Positions 47,199 through 56,572 are shown, counted from the first letter of the stretch. The stretch: 64,000 nucleotides of DNA from Martinezella rhizogenes (GCA_013322215.1 JAAMEZ010000050.1:62001-126000); one strand, 5' to 3'. A program made the numbers and translations. The notes: a model not told the origin generated them from the sequence alone.

Positions 47199-47807
47199 TC
47201 AGGCGGCCCAGGGGCGCGATGCGGCGTTCGTCTTTTCGAAGGTGTTGATCGCGGAAGACTTTTCCAGCGTCAGGCCGATATCGTCGAGGCCGTTCAGCAG
47301 GCAGTGACGCTTGAATTCGTCGAGTTCGAACTTCAGCGAGCCGCCGTCCGGGCCGGTGATTTCGAGGTTTTCCAGATCGACCGTCAGGATGGCGTTGGAG
47401 CCGCGCGAAGCGTCGTCCATCAGCTTGTCTAGATCTTCCTGGCTGACCTTGATCGGCAGGATGCCGTTCTTGAAGCAGTTGTTGTAGAAGATGTCGGCGA
47501 AGCTGGTCGAGATGACGCAACGGATGCCGAAATCAAGCAGCGCCCAGGGAGCGTGTTCGCGCGAGGAGCCGCAGCCGAAATTGTCGCCGGCGACGAGGAT
47601 CTTGGCGTTCTGATAGGCCGGCTTGTTCAGCACGAACTCTTCGTTCGGCGTGCCGTCTTCGTTGTAGCGGGCTTCAGCGAAGAGCCCCTTGCCGAGACCC
47701 GTGCGCTTGATGGTCTTCAGATAATCCTTCGGGATGATCATGTCGGTATCGACATTGACGACCGGGAGGGGTGCTGCGACACCGGTCAACTTCACGAACT
47801 TGTCCAT
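47199..47807 (-). CDS. leuD: 3-isopropylmalate dehydratase small subunit
   Basis: A 202-residue subunit of the isopropylmalate isomerase. The N-terminus VNVDTDMIIPKDYLKTIKR and GDNFGCGSSREHAPWALLD are signatures. Length is standard. Its partner LeuC is not in this window, as is common in rhizobia where the leu genes are scattered. The start follows GGCAGGACCCC. Confidence 0.97.
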   Translation of the reverse strand: MDKFVKLTGVAAPLPVVNVDTDMIIPKDYLKTIKRTGLGKGLFAEARYNEDGTPNEEFVLNKPAYQNAKILVAGDNFGCGSSREHAPWALLDFGIRCVISTSFADIFYNNCFKNGILPIKVSQEDLDKLMDDASRGSNAILTVDLENLEITGPDGGSLKFELDEFKRHCLLNGLDDIGLTLEKSSAINTFEKTNAASRPWAA

Positions 47808-47852
47808 GGGGTCCTGCCTTCATTTTCGTCTAAGCACGAATTATCCTGCCAA

Positions 47853-47900
47853 TAGAGCAAATCCGGCCCGAAATGAAGGAGAATCTTGGAAATGCTCTAA
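47853..47900. repeat. Interspersed hairpin element, degenerate copy
   Basis: TAGAGCAAATCC at the left end and GGAAATGCTCTA at the right end are near-inverse, and share the GCAAATCCGG and GGAAATGCTCTA ends of the element seen near purH, parB and bfr. The middle differs. It lies upstream of leuD. Confidence 0.45.
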
Positions 47901-48000
47901 AAGGTGGCACTTTGGTCGCATTCCATCCTAAAAGCACGTGTCCGAGCTCAGGCAAATGCGTTCGGCAGCCCGCAAGGGGCGACCCTCACCTGTTCCGACC

Positions 48001-48237
48001 TTAGAGGTCGATAATCGTGCCGCGACCGTCGTTCCAGATGCGCATTTCGCGCTGGCCGTTCGTCTTCGCCTTGGCGCGCACCGGTGCCGGCTTCATGCGC
48101 AGCGAAATCGCGCGGGCTGCCATCAGCACGGTGAGAATAGCGCCGACGGCAAGCGTGACCGAAACGGTAAACAACGCCATGGCTGCAAACACGGTGATAC
48201 CGGCAAGCGCGATGAACAGGGAACGGATATTCTGCAT
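48001..48237 (-). CDS. Small membrane protein of unknown function
   Basis: A 78-residue protein, one or two membrane segments (about residues 5-40, hydrophobic and Ala/Val-rich), followed by a basic, Lys/Arg-rich cytoplasmic-looking tail that ends REMRIWNDGRGTIIDL. I do not recognise a named family. The ATG at 48237 is preceded by GGTCTCGACC, with no strong ribosome site; a longer frame to 48369 overlaps the divergent CitE-like gene start and looks non-coding. It is divergent from the CitE-like gene. Confidence 0.75.
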   Translation of the reverse strand: MQNIRSLFIALAGITVFAAMALFTVSVTLAVGAILTVLMAARAISLRMKPAPVRAKAKTNGQREMRIWNDGRGTIIDL

Positions 48238-48348
48238 GGTCGAGACCTCTCTACAACAAGCAATGTGGTCCTCTTCTTTCCCCTCTGCAAGAGGAGCGTG
48301 GCTTTTTGTTGACTTGCCTGGCGCGTAAAAGCGCGGCAAAACGGCACA

Positions 48349-49293
48349 ATGAGCCAATCTGAGAGCCAAACCTCCCCTTCCCGCCCTGCCCGGGTGCGCC
48401 GCTCGGTCTTAAGCGTTCCCGCCGTCAACCGTCGTGCGCTGGACAAGCTTTCGAGTCTCGATTGTGACGCCGTCATCTTCGATCTCGAGGATTCGGTATC
48501 GCCGGAGAAAAAGGCCGAGGCGCGGGAGAATTTGCGAGCTTTCTTTGCGGCCTCTCCGCTGCCGGGCAAGGAGCGGATCATCCGCATCAATGCGCTTTCC
48601 TCCAATTTCGGTGCCGAGGATCTGACGCTGGTCGCGGAGCTGGAGCCGGATGCGGTGCTGCTGCCGAAGGTGGACGAGCCGCAGGATGTCATGATGGTCG
48701 GCGACTGGCTCACGGAAGCTGATGCGCCGGAAGACTTGCGCATCTGGGCGATGATCGAGACGCCGCGTGGCATCCTGAATGCGGCGGCGATCGCCGAAGC
48801 GGGGCGCACCGCCGGCAGCCGGCTCGATTGTTTCGTTGTCGGCCTCAACGATCTCAGGAAGGAAACGGGTGTCCTGCCGCAGCCCGGCCGCCCCTATCTC
48901 GTGTCCTGGCTGATGCAGGTGATATTGGCCGTTAGCGCTTACGGCCTCGAGGCCATCGACAGCGTCTTCAATGATTTCAAGGATGCCGAAGCATTTGAGG
49001 CCGAATGCGGCCAGGGTGTTGCCATGGGCTTTGCCGGCAAGATGCTGATCCATCCGAGCCAGATCGAGGCTGCCAACCGGCATTTCGGTCCTGCTGAGGC
49101 TGCGATTGCCGATGCCGAAGCCATCATATCAGCCTTCGCCGAGCCGGGCGCTGAAGCTCTCAATGTCGTGAACATTGGCGGGCGGATGGTGGAGCGGCTG
49201 CACCTTGTCCAGGCGGAAAGACTCATTCATAAAGCTCGCTTGATCGAGCAGCGCTCTTTGGGCGCCGCCGCAGCGCCCCGCACCGGGGCCTGA
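48349..49293 (+). CDS. HpcH/HpaI aldolase/citrate lyase family protein (CitE-like)
   Basis: A 314-residue protein of the CitE/malyl-CoA lyase-like family. SVLSVPAVNRRALDKLSSLD is the N-terminal motif; the acidic metal-site residues are in VIFDLEDSVSPEKK and the later MIETPRGIL and GFAGKMLIHPSQIEAAN. These enzymes cleave or form CoA thioesters such as malyl-CoA or citramalyl-CoA; the substrate is unknown here. It is followed by the DUF1737 gene after 37 bases. Length is normal. Confidence 0.9.
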   Translation: MSQSESQTSPSRPARVRRSVLSVPAVNRRALDKLSSLDCDAVIFDLEDSVSPEKKAEARENLRAFFAASPLPGKERIIRINALSSNFGAEDLTLVAELEPDAVLLPKVDEPQDVMMVGDWLTEADAPEDLRIWAMIETPRGILNAAAIAEAGRTAGSRLDCFVVGLNDLRKETGVLPQPGRPYLVSWLMQVILAVSAYGLEAIDSVFNDFKDAEAFEAECGQGVAMGFAGKMLIHPSQIEAANRHFGPAEAAIADAEAIISAFAEPGAEALNVVNIGGRMVERLHLVQAERLIHKARLIEQRSLGAAAAPRTGA

Positions 49294-49330
49294 CTGTCGA
49301 ATTGACCGGCCAAACACGAAAGATTCCTTG

Positions 49331-49537
49331 ATGAAACTCTACCGCTTCCTCACCGGTCCCGATGACGCTTCCTTCTGCCACAAGGTGAGCGCGGCGCTGA
49401 ACAAGGGCTGGGAGTTGTACGGCTCGCCGACCTATGGCTTCAATTCTGCGAGCGGTCGGATGGAATGCGGCCAGGCCGTTGTCAAGGACGTGGTCGGCAA
49501 GGATTACGATCCGGATATGAAGCTTTCCGAGCAGTAA
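49331..49537 (+). CDS. DUF1737 protein
   Basis: A 68-residue protein whose start KLYRFLTGPDDASFCHKV and the motif LNKGWELYGSPTYGFN are typical of DUF1737. Function is unknown. The ATG at 49331 follows GAAAGATTCCTTG, and the TTG at 49328 is the alternative. It lies 37 bases after the CitE-like gene and may be co-transcribed. Confidence 0.85.
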   Translation: MKLYRFLTGPDDASFCHKVSAALNKGWELYGSPTYGFNSASGRMECGQAVVKDVVGKDYDPDMKLSEQ

Positions 49538-49586
49538 GCGACGACTGAAGTTCTTCACCCCGGCTGCCTTGCGGTCGGGGCCGGTA

Positions 49587-50024
49587 TCACCGATCCGTCG
49601 CTTCCTCGGCGCTCGCCTCGATGCGCTCCATGTCCTCGTCGCTTAGGCCGAAATGGTGGCCGATCTCGTGGATCAGGACATGGGTGATGATGTCGCCGAG
49701 GGTTTCCTCGTTCTCAGCCCAATAGTCGATGATCGGCCGGCGATAGAGGCGAATTTTGTTGGGCATGTCCCCGGTCTGGGCGGTAAAACGCTCCGAGATG
49801 CCGCGGCCTTCGAAGAGGCCGAGCAGGTCGAAAGGGGTTTCCAGCGCCATATCCTCGAACACCTCGTCATCCGGGAAATCCTCGATGAGAATGATGAGGT
49901 TGCCGGTGAGCGAGCGGAATTCGACCGGCAGGTGGCTATAGGCCTCCATTGCCAGAGATTCGAATGTGCTGATGGAGGGCGAGTGGCGGTCCCGCCAATC
50001 TTCGCTCTGGTCGACGCGAGCCAT
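49587..50024 (-). CDS. Zincin-like metallopeptidase, HExxH type
   Basis: A 145-residue protein of the small zincin family (Pfam Zincin_1). The zinc motif HEIGHHFGLSD lies near the C-terminus. The N-terminus has no signal peptide. Substrate and role are unknown. It is divergent from the imuA operon, and the LexA box lies 125 bases upstream of its start, which may or may not affect it. Confidence 0.85.
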   Translation of the reverse strand: MARVDQSEDWRDRHSPSISTFESLAMEAYSHLPVEFRSLTGNLIILIEDFPDDEVFEDMALETPFDLLGLFEGRGISERFTAQTGDMPNKIRLYRRPIIDYWAENEETLGDIITHVLIHEIGHHFGLSDEDMERIEASAEEATDR

Positions 50025-50148
50025 GAATATTCCTTCCTTGGCTGGTCATATAGAGACTTTGCGCTGCTTTTACGAGAGCGGATTGCGACAGAGGAATATT
50101 TTCTTATGAAATGGTGTTGACTCTTTTCTCAAGCTCTGGAATCCATAA

Positions 50149-50163
50149 GAACATAACAGGAAC
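50149..50163. promoter_or_regulatory. LexA box of imuA
   Basis: GAACATAACAGGAAC fits the alphaproteobacterial SOS box GAAC-N7-GAAC exactly. It lies 23 bases before the imuA start, where bound LexA would cover a promoter. A TTGACT 32 bases upstream could be its -35 element. Confidence 0.9.
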
Positions 50164-50186
50164 ATTATCGATCTGGAGTGAACGTC

Positions 50187-51182
50187 ATGGCCGAGGCTGC
50201 CGTGGCGCGGGAAACGCTTTTTGCCCTGCGTGAAACCATTGCCCGACTGGAAGGCAGGCCGATCCCGGCACTGGCAGCAGCGGCGCATGACATGCTGGCA
50301 GACAAGCCTGTGCTGGGGACGGTGGGCATTGCGAAGTCCCTGCCTGCGCAAGCTGTGTCTTCCCAACCCGTATATGACCAGCCGCTCCTTCAGATCGGCG
50401 TTGATGATCTCGACGCGGCGCTGCAAGGCGGCCTGCCGCTCGATGCGCTGACTGAAATCCGCTCGCTCGGCCTGCGCGATGCCGGCGCGGCGAGTGGTTT
50501 TGCCTTGGCACTCGCTGCGCGGCTGCATGCGCAAGCGTCGGATACGGCCGCGGCCAAGTCTCCGGTCCTGTGGATCGGCGATACGGTCGCGACGATGGAG
50601 GCGGGCCTGCCCTATGCCATCGGCGTTAGCGATTTCGGGCTGGAGCCTGCGGCTTTCCTGCAGGCCTCGCCGCGCAAGCTGGACGATGCGCTCTGGGTGG
50701 CGGAAGCGGCTCTTGGCAGCGCTGCCTTTGCCGTCGTCATTCTGGAAGTACGCGGCAATCCCGCCCGTTTCGGCCTGACCGAAAGCCGGCGGTTGGCGCT
50801 GAGGGCCAAGGCGGCGGGGCGGCCCTTGTTTCTGTTGCGACAGGGAGGCGAGGAGGAAGCAAGCAGCGCCCTCTTCCGCTTTTCCGTCGAACCCGCGCCG
50901 GCGCAGGCGCGGCCCCTGCCGGACGGATCGGTGCTTGGCGGCAGCATCGGTCATCCGGCCTTTCGTCTGACCTTGGAAAAGAGCCGAAATCCGGCGCCCT
51001 TTTCCATAACCCTGGAGTGGAATGCCCATGACCGCCGCTTTGCCCCTGTCCTCGACACTCAATGCCCTGCCTTTCCCGGCGAACACGCAGCGCATTCTGG
51101 CGCTGACCTTTCCGCATCTGCCGACCGACCGGATCGCGCGCAAGCGCTGGGGTCTGTCCTGGCGTTCGGCAGGCAGGCTTGA
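50187..51182 (+). CDS. imuA: ImuA, SOS mutagenesis protein
   Basis: A 331-residue RecA-related protein of the mutasome. LQAGLPLDALTEIRS (as LQGGLPLDALTEIR) and PVLWIGDTVATMEAG, GLEPAAFLQ fit ImuA family patterns; it lacks a Walker A loop, consistent with the family. The ATG at 50187 follows GGAG with 8 bases spacing; a GTG 9 bases upstream is the alternative. It is the first gene of imuA-imuB-dnaE2 behind a LexA box. Its last 54 codons overlap imuB by 161 bases, and look out of family (see findings). Confidence 0.9.
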   Translation: MAEAAVARETLFALRETIARLEGRPIPALAAAAHDMLADKPVLGTVGIAKSLPAQAVSSQPVYDQPLLQIGVDDLDAALQGGLPLDALTEIRSLGLRDAGAASGFALALAARLHAQASDTAAAKSPVLWIGDTVATMEAGLPYAIGVSDFGLEPAAFLQASPRKLDDALWVAEAALGSAAFAVVILEVRGNPARFGLTESRRLALRAKAAGRPLFLLRQGGEEEASSALFRFSVEPAPAQARPLPDGSVLGGSIGHPAFRLTLEKSRNPAPFSITLEWNAHDRRFAPVLDTQCPAFPGEHAAHSGADLSASADRPDRAQALGSVLAFGRQA

Positions 51183-52650
51183 AGCGCCGCCGCTTGCCTG
51201 TGCCGGCAAGCTCAACAATGCCATGCGGCTCACCGCGCTCAACGAACGGGCTGAAATGATCGGCCTGAAACAGGGTCAGGGCGTGGCCGAAGCGAAGGCG
51301 ATCTGTCCCGATCTCGATGTGGTCGAGGAAGATCTGGCAGCGGACCGCAAGCTTCTTGAAGCGATTGCCGACTGGTGCGACCGCTATACGCCGCTGGTGG
51401 CGATCGACGGCAAGGATGGGCTGTTTCTCGATATTACCGGCTGCGCCCATCTCTTCGGCGGCGAAGAGGCGTTGCTCGAGGATATTCTGATCCGGATTTC
51501 CCGGCTTGGCTTCGACGTGCGCGGCGCCATTTCTTCCGCGCCGGGCCTGTCCTGGGCCGTCGCCCGCTTTGACGATAGCCGCATCGTTCCTCCGGAGGCG
51601 ATGGAGGAGGCTCTGGCGCCGCTGCCCGTGGCTTCCTTGAGGCTTGGCGACGAGACCGTTGCGGCCTTGCAGAAGATGGGCCTGAAGCAGGTGGGCGATC
51701 TTCTCGCCGCGCCACGCGCGCCGCTTGCTCGCCGCTTCGGCGCGCCGCTGCTGCTGCGGCTCGATCAGGCCGTTGGCCTTGTCGAGGAGCCGATTTCCCC
51801 GCGCCGGCCAGTTGCGCAATTGTCGGCCGAGCGCCGTCTGGCCGAGCCGGTGCAGGCGGAAGAGGATATTCTTAAGCTTGCCCGCCAGCTTGCCGAAACC
51901 TTGAAGCCGGGGCTCGAAGCCCGCGGCGTCGGTGGCCGCTCCTTCGAACTTCTGCTCTTCCGCGTGGACGGCGCGGTCTTTCGTATCGCCGCCGGCGCAT
52001 CGCAGCCGCTACGGGAGCCGAGCCGGATTTCAAGCCTATTCACGGAGCGTTTCGGCGCCATTCATGACGATCTCGATGTCGGCTACGGTTTCGAAATCAT
52101 CCGCCTCAATGTGCTTCAGCATGCGCCTTTCGATGCAAAGCAAGGCGATTTTGTCGGCGAAGACCGCCAGGAAGGGTCGCTTGCCGCCTTTGTCGATCGC
52201 GTGGCCGCGCGGCTGGGACCGGATTGCCTGCAAGGGTTCGAGCTGCGGCAAAGTCATATCCCCGAGCGGGCCGTGCGGCCCCTGCCGGTCATGGCTATTC
52301 TCGCCTCGAGGCGGCGCACAGGTAAGGAGGATGTCGGCCATGGCTTCTTCCGCGGCGAGCGGCCGCTGCGGCTGTTTCGCATGCCGGAACTGGTCGAAAC
52401 CATTGCTGCCGAGGTGCCCGATGGCCCTCCCCGACAGTTCCGCTGGCGGCGGGTCATGCATCGGGTCAGCCGAGCCGAAGGGCCGGAGCGGCTTTCGGCG
52501 GAATGGTGGACCGAGGAAAAGGAAGAACCCGCCCGCGATTATTTCCAGATCGAAGACGAGGAGGGCCATCGTTTCTGGCTGTTCCGCAAGGGGCTTTATG
52601 GTCGCGGTGGAACGGCGCCGGACTGGTACATGCATGGGGTCTTCGCATGA
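51022..52650 (+). CDS. imuB: ImuB, Y-family polymerase-like mutagenesis protein
   Basis: A 542-residue protein with the fold of Y-family polymerases. RILALTFPHLPTDRIARKRW replaces the acidic motif I of real polymerases, as in known ImuB, which are catalytically dead and recruit DnaE2 to the sliding clamp. FLDITGCAHLFGGE is a family motif. The start is one of two in-frame ATGs at 51022 and 51028. It ends with ATGA overlapping the dnaE2 start. Known ImuB roles in Caulobacter and mycobacteria support the call. Confidence 0.92.
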   Translation: MPMTAALPLSSTLNALPFPANTQRILALTFPHLPTDRIARKRWGLSWRSAGRLEAPPLACAGKLNNAMRLTALNERAEMIGLKQGQGVAEAKAICPDLDVVEEDLAADRKLLEAIADWCDRYTPLVAIDGKDGLFLDITGCAHLFGGEEALLEDILIRISRLGFDVRGAISSAPGLSWAVARFDDSRIVPPEAMEEALAPLPVASLRLGDETVAALQKMGLKQVGDLLAAPRAPLARRFGAPLLLRLDQAVGLVEEPISPRRPVAQLSAERRLAEPVQAEEDILKLARQLAETLKPGLEARGVGGRSFELLLFRVDGAVFRIAAGASQPLREPSRISSLFTERFGAIHDDLDVGYGFEIIRLNVLQHAPFDAKQGDFVGEDRQEGSLAAFVDRVAARLGPDCLQGFELRQSHIPERAVRPLPVMAILASRRRTGKEDVGHGFFRGERPLRLFRMPELVETIAAEVPDGPPRQFRWRRVMHRVSRAEGPERLSAEWWTEEKEEPARDYFQIEDEEGHRFWLFRKGLYGRGGTAPDWYMHGVFA

Positions 52651-55600
52651 ACGCGCGTCCGAGCTTTCACGAACCCGCCCCTTTCTTCGAGATCGGGGTC
52701 AGAACGAACTTCTCCTTTCTCGAAGGCGCCTCGCATCCGGAAGAGATTGTGGCGCAGGCCGCCATCCTGAGACTTTCCGGATTGGGGATAGCCGACCGCA
52801 ATTCGGTTGCGGGCGTCGTCAAGGCGCATGCGCATACCAAGCTTCTCCAGGCGAAATATGATGATGTCATCAAGGAAAATCTTCTGCTTCGAGCCCAGGG
52901 AGAGCCGGAAAAGCCGTTCCTGAAGCCGGTTCGCTTTCAACCTGGCGCCCGTCTGGTGTTCTCGGATGGCACGCCTGACATCCTTGCCTATCCGCAGAAC
53001 CGTAAGGGCTGGGCACATCTCTGCCGGCTGCTGAGCGTCGGCAATCTGCTCGGTGAGAAAGGCACCTGCATCCTCAATGAAAGTGACCTCGTGGAATGGG
53101 GCGATGAGATGATGCTGGCGCTCGTTCCGGACGCGACAAGCGTCGAGACGCAGGAGGGGCAAGAAAAGCTGGAGCAATGCCTGAAGCGGCTATGGATGCG
53201 GTTTGGCCGGAAGTTGCATATGGTCCTGTCGCCGGCCTATGACGGGCAGGATCGGATGGTCTTTGCCACGCTCTCCATTCTGGCGCAGCGCAATGGCGTC
53301 CGGCTGATCGCCAGCAACCAGCCGCTCTATCACGCGACAGAACGCAAGCCGCTTGCCGATATCGTGATTTCGATCCGCGAGCATGTGCCGATCACTGAAG
53401 CCGGCTTCAGGCTGGCGGCCAATGCCGAGCGTTACATGAAGGACGCTGCGGAGATGGCGCGCCTTTTCAGAGATTATCCAAAAGCGATCGCCAATACGCA
53501 GAAGTTCTTTAGCCGGCTGTCTTTTTCTCTGGATGAGCTGAAACATAATTATCCCGACGAAAGCACTAAGGGGGAGACCGTTGCGGAGACGTTGAAGCGA
53601 CTGACGTGGGAGGGGGCCAGGTCGCGCTTTCCTGAAGGGATCCCGTCAAAGGTCTCGATGCAGATCGAGCATGAACTCAAGCTCATTCGGGAGCGGCAAT
53701 ATGAGCCCTATTTCCTGACAGTGCACCGCATCATGGAGTTTGCCCGCAGTGCGAATATCCTATGCCAGGGGCGGGGATCGGCAGCCAATTCGACGGTCTG
53801 CTATTGTCTCCGGATTACCGAGGTCAATCCGGAACTAACAAGTCTGCTTTTCGAGCGCTTCATCTCGACGGAGCGCGAGGAGCCGCCAGACATCGACGTC
53901 GATTTCGAGCACGAGAAGCGGGAAGAGGTCATCCAGTTCATCTACAGGCATTACTATAAGGAGCATGCCGGGCTGACGGCGGCGGTCACCAGCTATCGGG
54001 CGCGCTCGGCCGGCCGCGAAGTGGCCAAGGCCTTTGGCCTGTCGGAGGATGTGCAGTCGGCTCTTGCGAGCGGCGTCTGGGGCTGGTCGACGGAAGAGCT
54101 GTCCGAGCGCGAGGCGAAGATTGCTGGCCTCGATCTCAAGGACAAGACGACAAAGAACGTGCTGTCCTATGCCTCGACGCTGATGGGGTTTCCACGGCAT
54201 CTGACTCAGCATGTCGGCGGCTTTGTCATCACTCGGGATCGGCTGGATGAGGTCGTGCCGATCATGCATACGGCGATGGACGATCGCTACATGATCGAGT
54301 GGAACAAGGACGATCTCGACAATCTCAACATCTTGAAGATCGACGTGCTGGCGCTCGGCATGCTGACCTGCCTTGCCAAGGCTTTCGACCTGTTGCTGTT
54401 GCATTACGACGTGAAGAAGGCGCTCGCCGATCTTGGGAGCAAGGAATATCCTGATGGCGTGCCGGTCTATGACATGATCTGCCGTGCCGATACGATCGGC
54501 GTCTTCCAGATCGAAAGCCGGGCGCAGATGAGCATGCTGCCGCGTCTCCGTCCTCGCAGATTCTATGATCTGGTCATCGAGGTGGCGATCGTCCGTCCCG
54601 GCCCTATCCAGGGCAATATGGTGCATCCTTACCTCAAGCGACGAGATGACGTTCTTCATAATCGGCCGATTGATTACCACCGTCCGGAATTGAAAGCGGT
54701 CCTGGAAAGAACGTTGGGAGTGCCTCTGTTTCAGGAACAGGCGATGCAGATCGCCATCACTGCGGCTGGGTTTTCGCCCGCCAAGGCCGATCGGCTGCGC
54801 CGATCCATGGCGACGTTCAAGCGAACGGGAAAGGTGGACGAATTCAAGCAGGATATGGTTTCGGGGATGATCGCGAATGGTTATCCGCAAGACTTTGCCG
54901 AGCGCTGTTTCAGCCAGATTGAAGGCTTCGGCGAATACGGTTTCCCCGAAAGCCATGCGGCCTCCTTTGCGCTACTCGTCTATGCCTCCTCCTGGCTCAA
55001 GGCCTATTATCCCGATGTCTTCTGTGCGGCGATCCTCAATGCCCAGCCGATGGGCTTTTATGCGCCGGCGCAATTGGTGCGCGATGCGCGCGAGCATGGC
55101 GTCGAGGTGCGGCCGGTGGATATCAATTGCTCCGGCTGGGACTGCCTCCTGGAGAAGGCGTCTTTCAACCGCAATTCGGTCGAGCAGCGTCATGCGTCGA
55201 TGCGCGAGATCATCAAGACGCAATGTGCCGTCCGTCTCGGCTTCCGGCAGGTCAAGGGTCTGTCCGAGGATGAGATGAAGCAGCTTGTCGGGCGCCGCGG
55301 CGATGGTTATCGGTCCGTGCGTGATCTCTGGCTACGATCCGGGCTGGCCAAGGCGCAGATCGAGCGTCTGGCGGATGCGGATGCGTTCTCCTCCATCGGC
55401 CTCAGCCGGCGCGACGCATTATGGGCAGTGCGGGCGCTCGACGCCGACAGTGCCGCCGAAAAGCTCCCTCTCTTCGACCTCGGCAACGATCATGCGGAGC
55501 TGCAGGTCGAGCCGGTGGTTTCTCTACCCGAGATGCTGCCCGGCGAGCAGGTCATCGAGGATTATCGCTATCTGTCCATGTCGCTGAAGGCGCATCCGGT

Positions 55601-56108
55601 TTCCTTCCTGCGTGATGATTTCGCGCGGCAAGGGATCGTGCGAAGCCGGGATCTGCCCGATGTCGCCAATGGCCTGGTGGTGACGATCGCCGGTCTGGTG
55701 CTGGTGCGCCAGCGGCCGGGCTCGGCCAAGGGGGTGATCTTCATGACGCTGGAGGACGAGACCGGCGTCGCCAATGCGATCGTCTGGCCGAAGAAGTTCG
55801 AAATGTACCGAGCCATCGTCATGGGGGCACGGCTGGTGAAGATACGCGGCCGCCTCCAGAGTGAGAGCGGCGTCATCCATGTGGTGGTCGATCACATAGA
55901 GGACATGACGCCGGCACTCGGCATTCTCCAACGCGAGGCCCGGCGCTTCGGTGTCAGCGACCGGGCGGATGAAGCGTTGCGGCCGACAATGGATCACAGG
56001 CAGAAGAAGTCCGCTCAGCCGCCGCGTGGACCCGTGACAGCGGCGGAAGGTCGCAGCAATGGCGCCGAAACGGCCAGAGTCATGCCGCAAGGCCGCAATT
56101 TCCATTGA
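52647..56108 (+). CDS. dnaE2: Error-prone DNA polymerase DnaE2
   Basis: A 1,153-residue C-family polymerase for translesion synthesis and SOS mutagenesis. An N-terminal PHP domain begins FSFLEGASHPEEIV; the catalytic Asp pair is in PPDIDVDFEHEK; the fingers have GRGSAANSTVCYCLRIT. The family-typical OB domain lies near the C-terminus. The ATG is in ATGA with imuB, giving tight translational coupling. The longer frame to 52503 is rejected. It is shorter than DnaE1, as expected. Confidence 0.96.
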   Translation: MNARPSFHEPAPFFEIGVRTNFSFLEGASHPEEIVAQAAILRLSGLGIADRNSVAGVVKAHAHTKLLQAKYDDVIKENLLLRAQGEPEKPFLKPVRFQPGARLVFSDGTPDILAYPQNRKGWAHLCRLLSVGNLLGEKGTCILNESDLVEWGDEMMLALVPDATSVETQEGQEKLEQCLKRLWMRFGRKLHMVLSPAYDGQDRMVFATLSILAQRNGVRLIASNQPLYHATERKPLADIVISIREHVPITEAGFRLAANAERYMKDAAEMARLFRDYPKAIANTQKFFSRLSFSLDELKHNYPDESTKGETVAETLKRLTWEGARSRFPEGIPSKVSMQIEHELKLIRERQYEPYFLTVHRIMEFARSANILCQGRGSAANSTVCYCLRITEVNPELTSLLFERFISTEREEPPDIDVDFEHEKREEVIQFIYRHYYKEHAGLTAAVTSYRARSAGREVAKAFGLSEDVQSALASGVWGWSTEELSEREAKIAGLDLKDKTTKNVLSYASTLMGFPRHLTQHVGGFVITRDRLDEVVPIMHTAMDDRYMIEWNKDDLDNLNILKIDVLALGMLTCLAKAFDLLLLHYDVKKALADLGSKEYPDGVPVYDMICRADTIGVFQIESRAQMSMLPRLRPRRFYDLVIEVAIVRPGPIQGNMVHPYLKRRDDVLHNRPIDYHRPELKAVLERTLGVPLFQEQAMQIAITAAGFSPAKADRLRRSMATFKRTGKVDEFKQDMVSGMIANGYPQDFAERCFSQIEGFGEYGFPESHAASFALLVYASSWLKAYYPDVFCAAILNAQPMGFYAPAQLVRDAREHGVEVRPVDINCSGWDCLLEKASFNRNSVEQRHASMREIIKTQCAVRLGFRQVKGLSEDEMKQLVGRRGDGYRSVRDLWLRSGLAKAQIERLADADAFSSIGLSRRDALWAVRALDADSAAEKLPLFDLGNDHAELQVEPVVSLPEMLPGEQVIEDYRYLSMSLKAHPVSFLRDDFARQGIVRSRDLPDVANGLVVTIAGLVLVRQRPGSAKGVIFMTLEDETGVANAIVWPKKFEMYRAIVMGARLVKIRGRLQSESGVIHVVVDHIEDMTPALGILQREARRFGVSDRADEALRPTMDHRQKKSAQPPRGPVTAAEGRSNGAETARVMPQGRNFH

Positions 56109-56260
56109 GATTCGGAGTCTCTCATCTGGAGACCGCGCGCCAATGCTCCTGCCAGCCGATCAACCGGCGATCAAAATGAATCGTTTCTTTCTTGACAAAG
56201 GGCGTCTTCTTTAGCAGATAACAAGACAGCGAATGTCATGTTTGACGGGCTGAGCGAAGA

Positions 56261-56572
56261 ATGCTGGTTTGCAGTTGTAATTACATCACCGACAAGGAAA
56301 TCCGGGAGGTCATCACTGAACTCCTCGATCAGGACTGTTGGCAGCTCATCGTTCCCGCCAAGGTTTATCACGCCATGGAAAAGCGCGGCCGTTGCTGCGG
56401 CTGTTTCCCGAATGTCGTTGATATTATTATACAGACAACCGAAGATTATCATGCCCGTCGCCACTCGACGGAAGCCGAAATATTTGATTTCATGTCCCGC
56501 CTGAAAAAATTCCATGAAGACAACAGGAGAGCGGACATTGAAAGGCGACAAAAAAGTCATCGAGCGGCTTAA
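56261..56572 (+). CDS. bfd: Bacterioferritin-associated ferredoxin
   Basis: A 103-residue [2Fe-2S] protein that feeds electrons to bacterioferritin to release iron. The cluster Cys are Cys4 and Cys6 (MLVCSCNYITDKEI) and Cys45 and Cys48 (GRCCGCFP). The N-terminal part is the normal length; a tail of about 40 residues, Lys/Arg/Asp-rich, extends beyond it. It lies upstream of bfr and its end overlaps the bfr start by 35 bases, so the two are one operon. An iron-responsive regulator is likely but I see no certain site. Confidence 0.9.
   Translation: MLVCSCNYITDKEIREVITELLDQDCWQLIVPAKVYHAMEKRGRCCGCFPNVVDIIIQTTEDYHARRHSTEAEIFDFMSRLKKFHEDNRRADIERRQKSHRAA

Noticed and set aside
56109..56260. Iron-responsive operator before bfd
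   Set aside because: I looked for the dyads expected for RirA or Irr sites and found no convincing match, so none is claimed.
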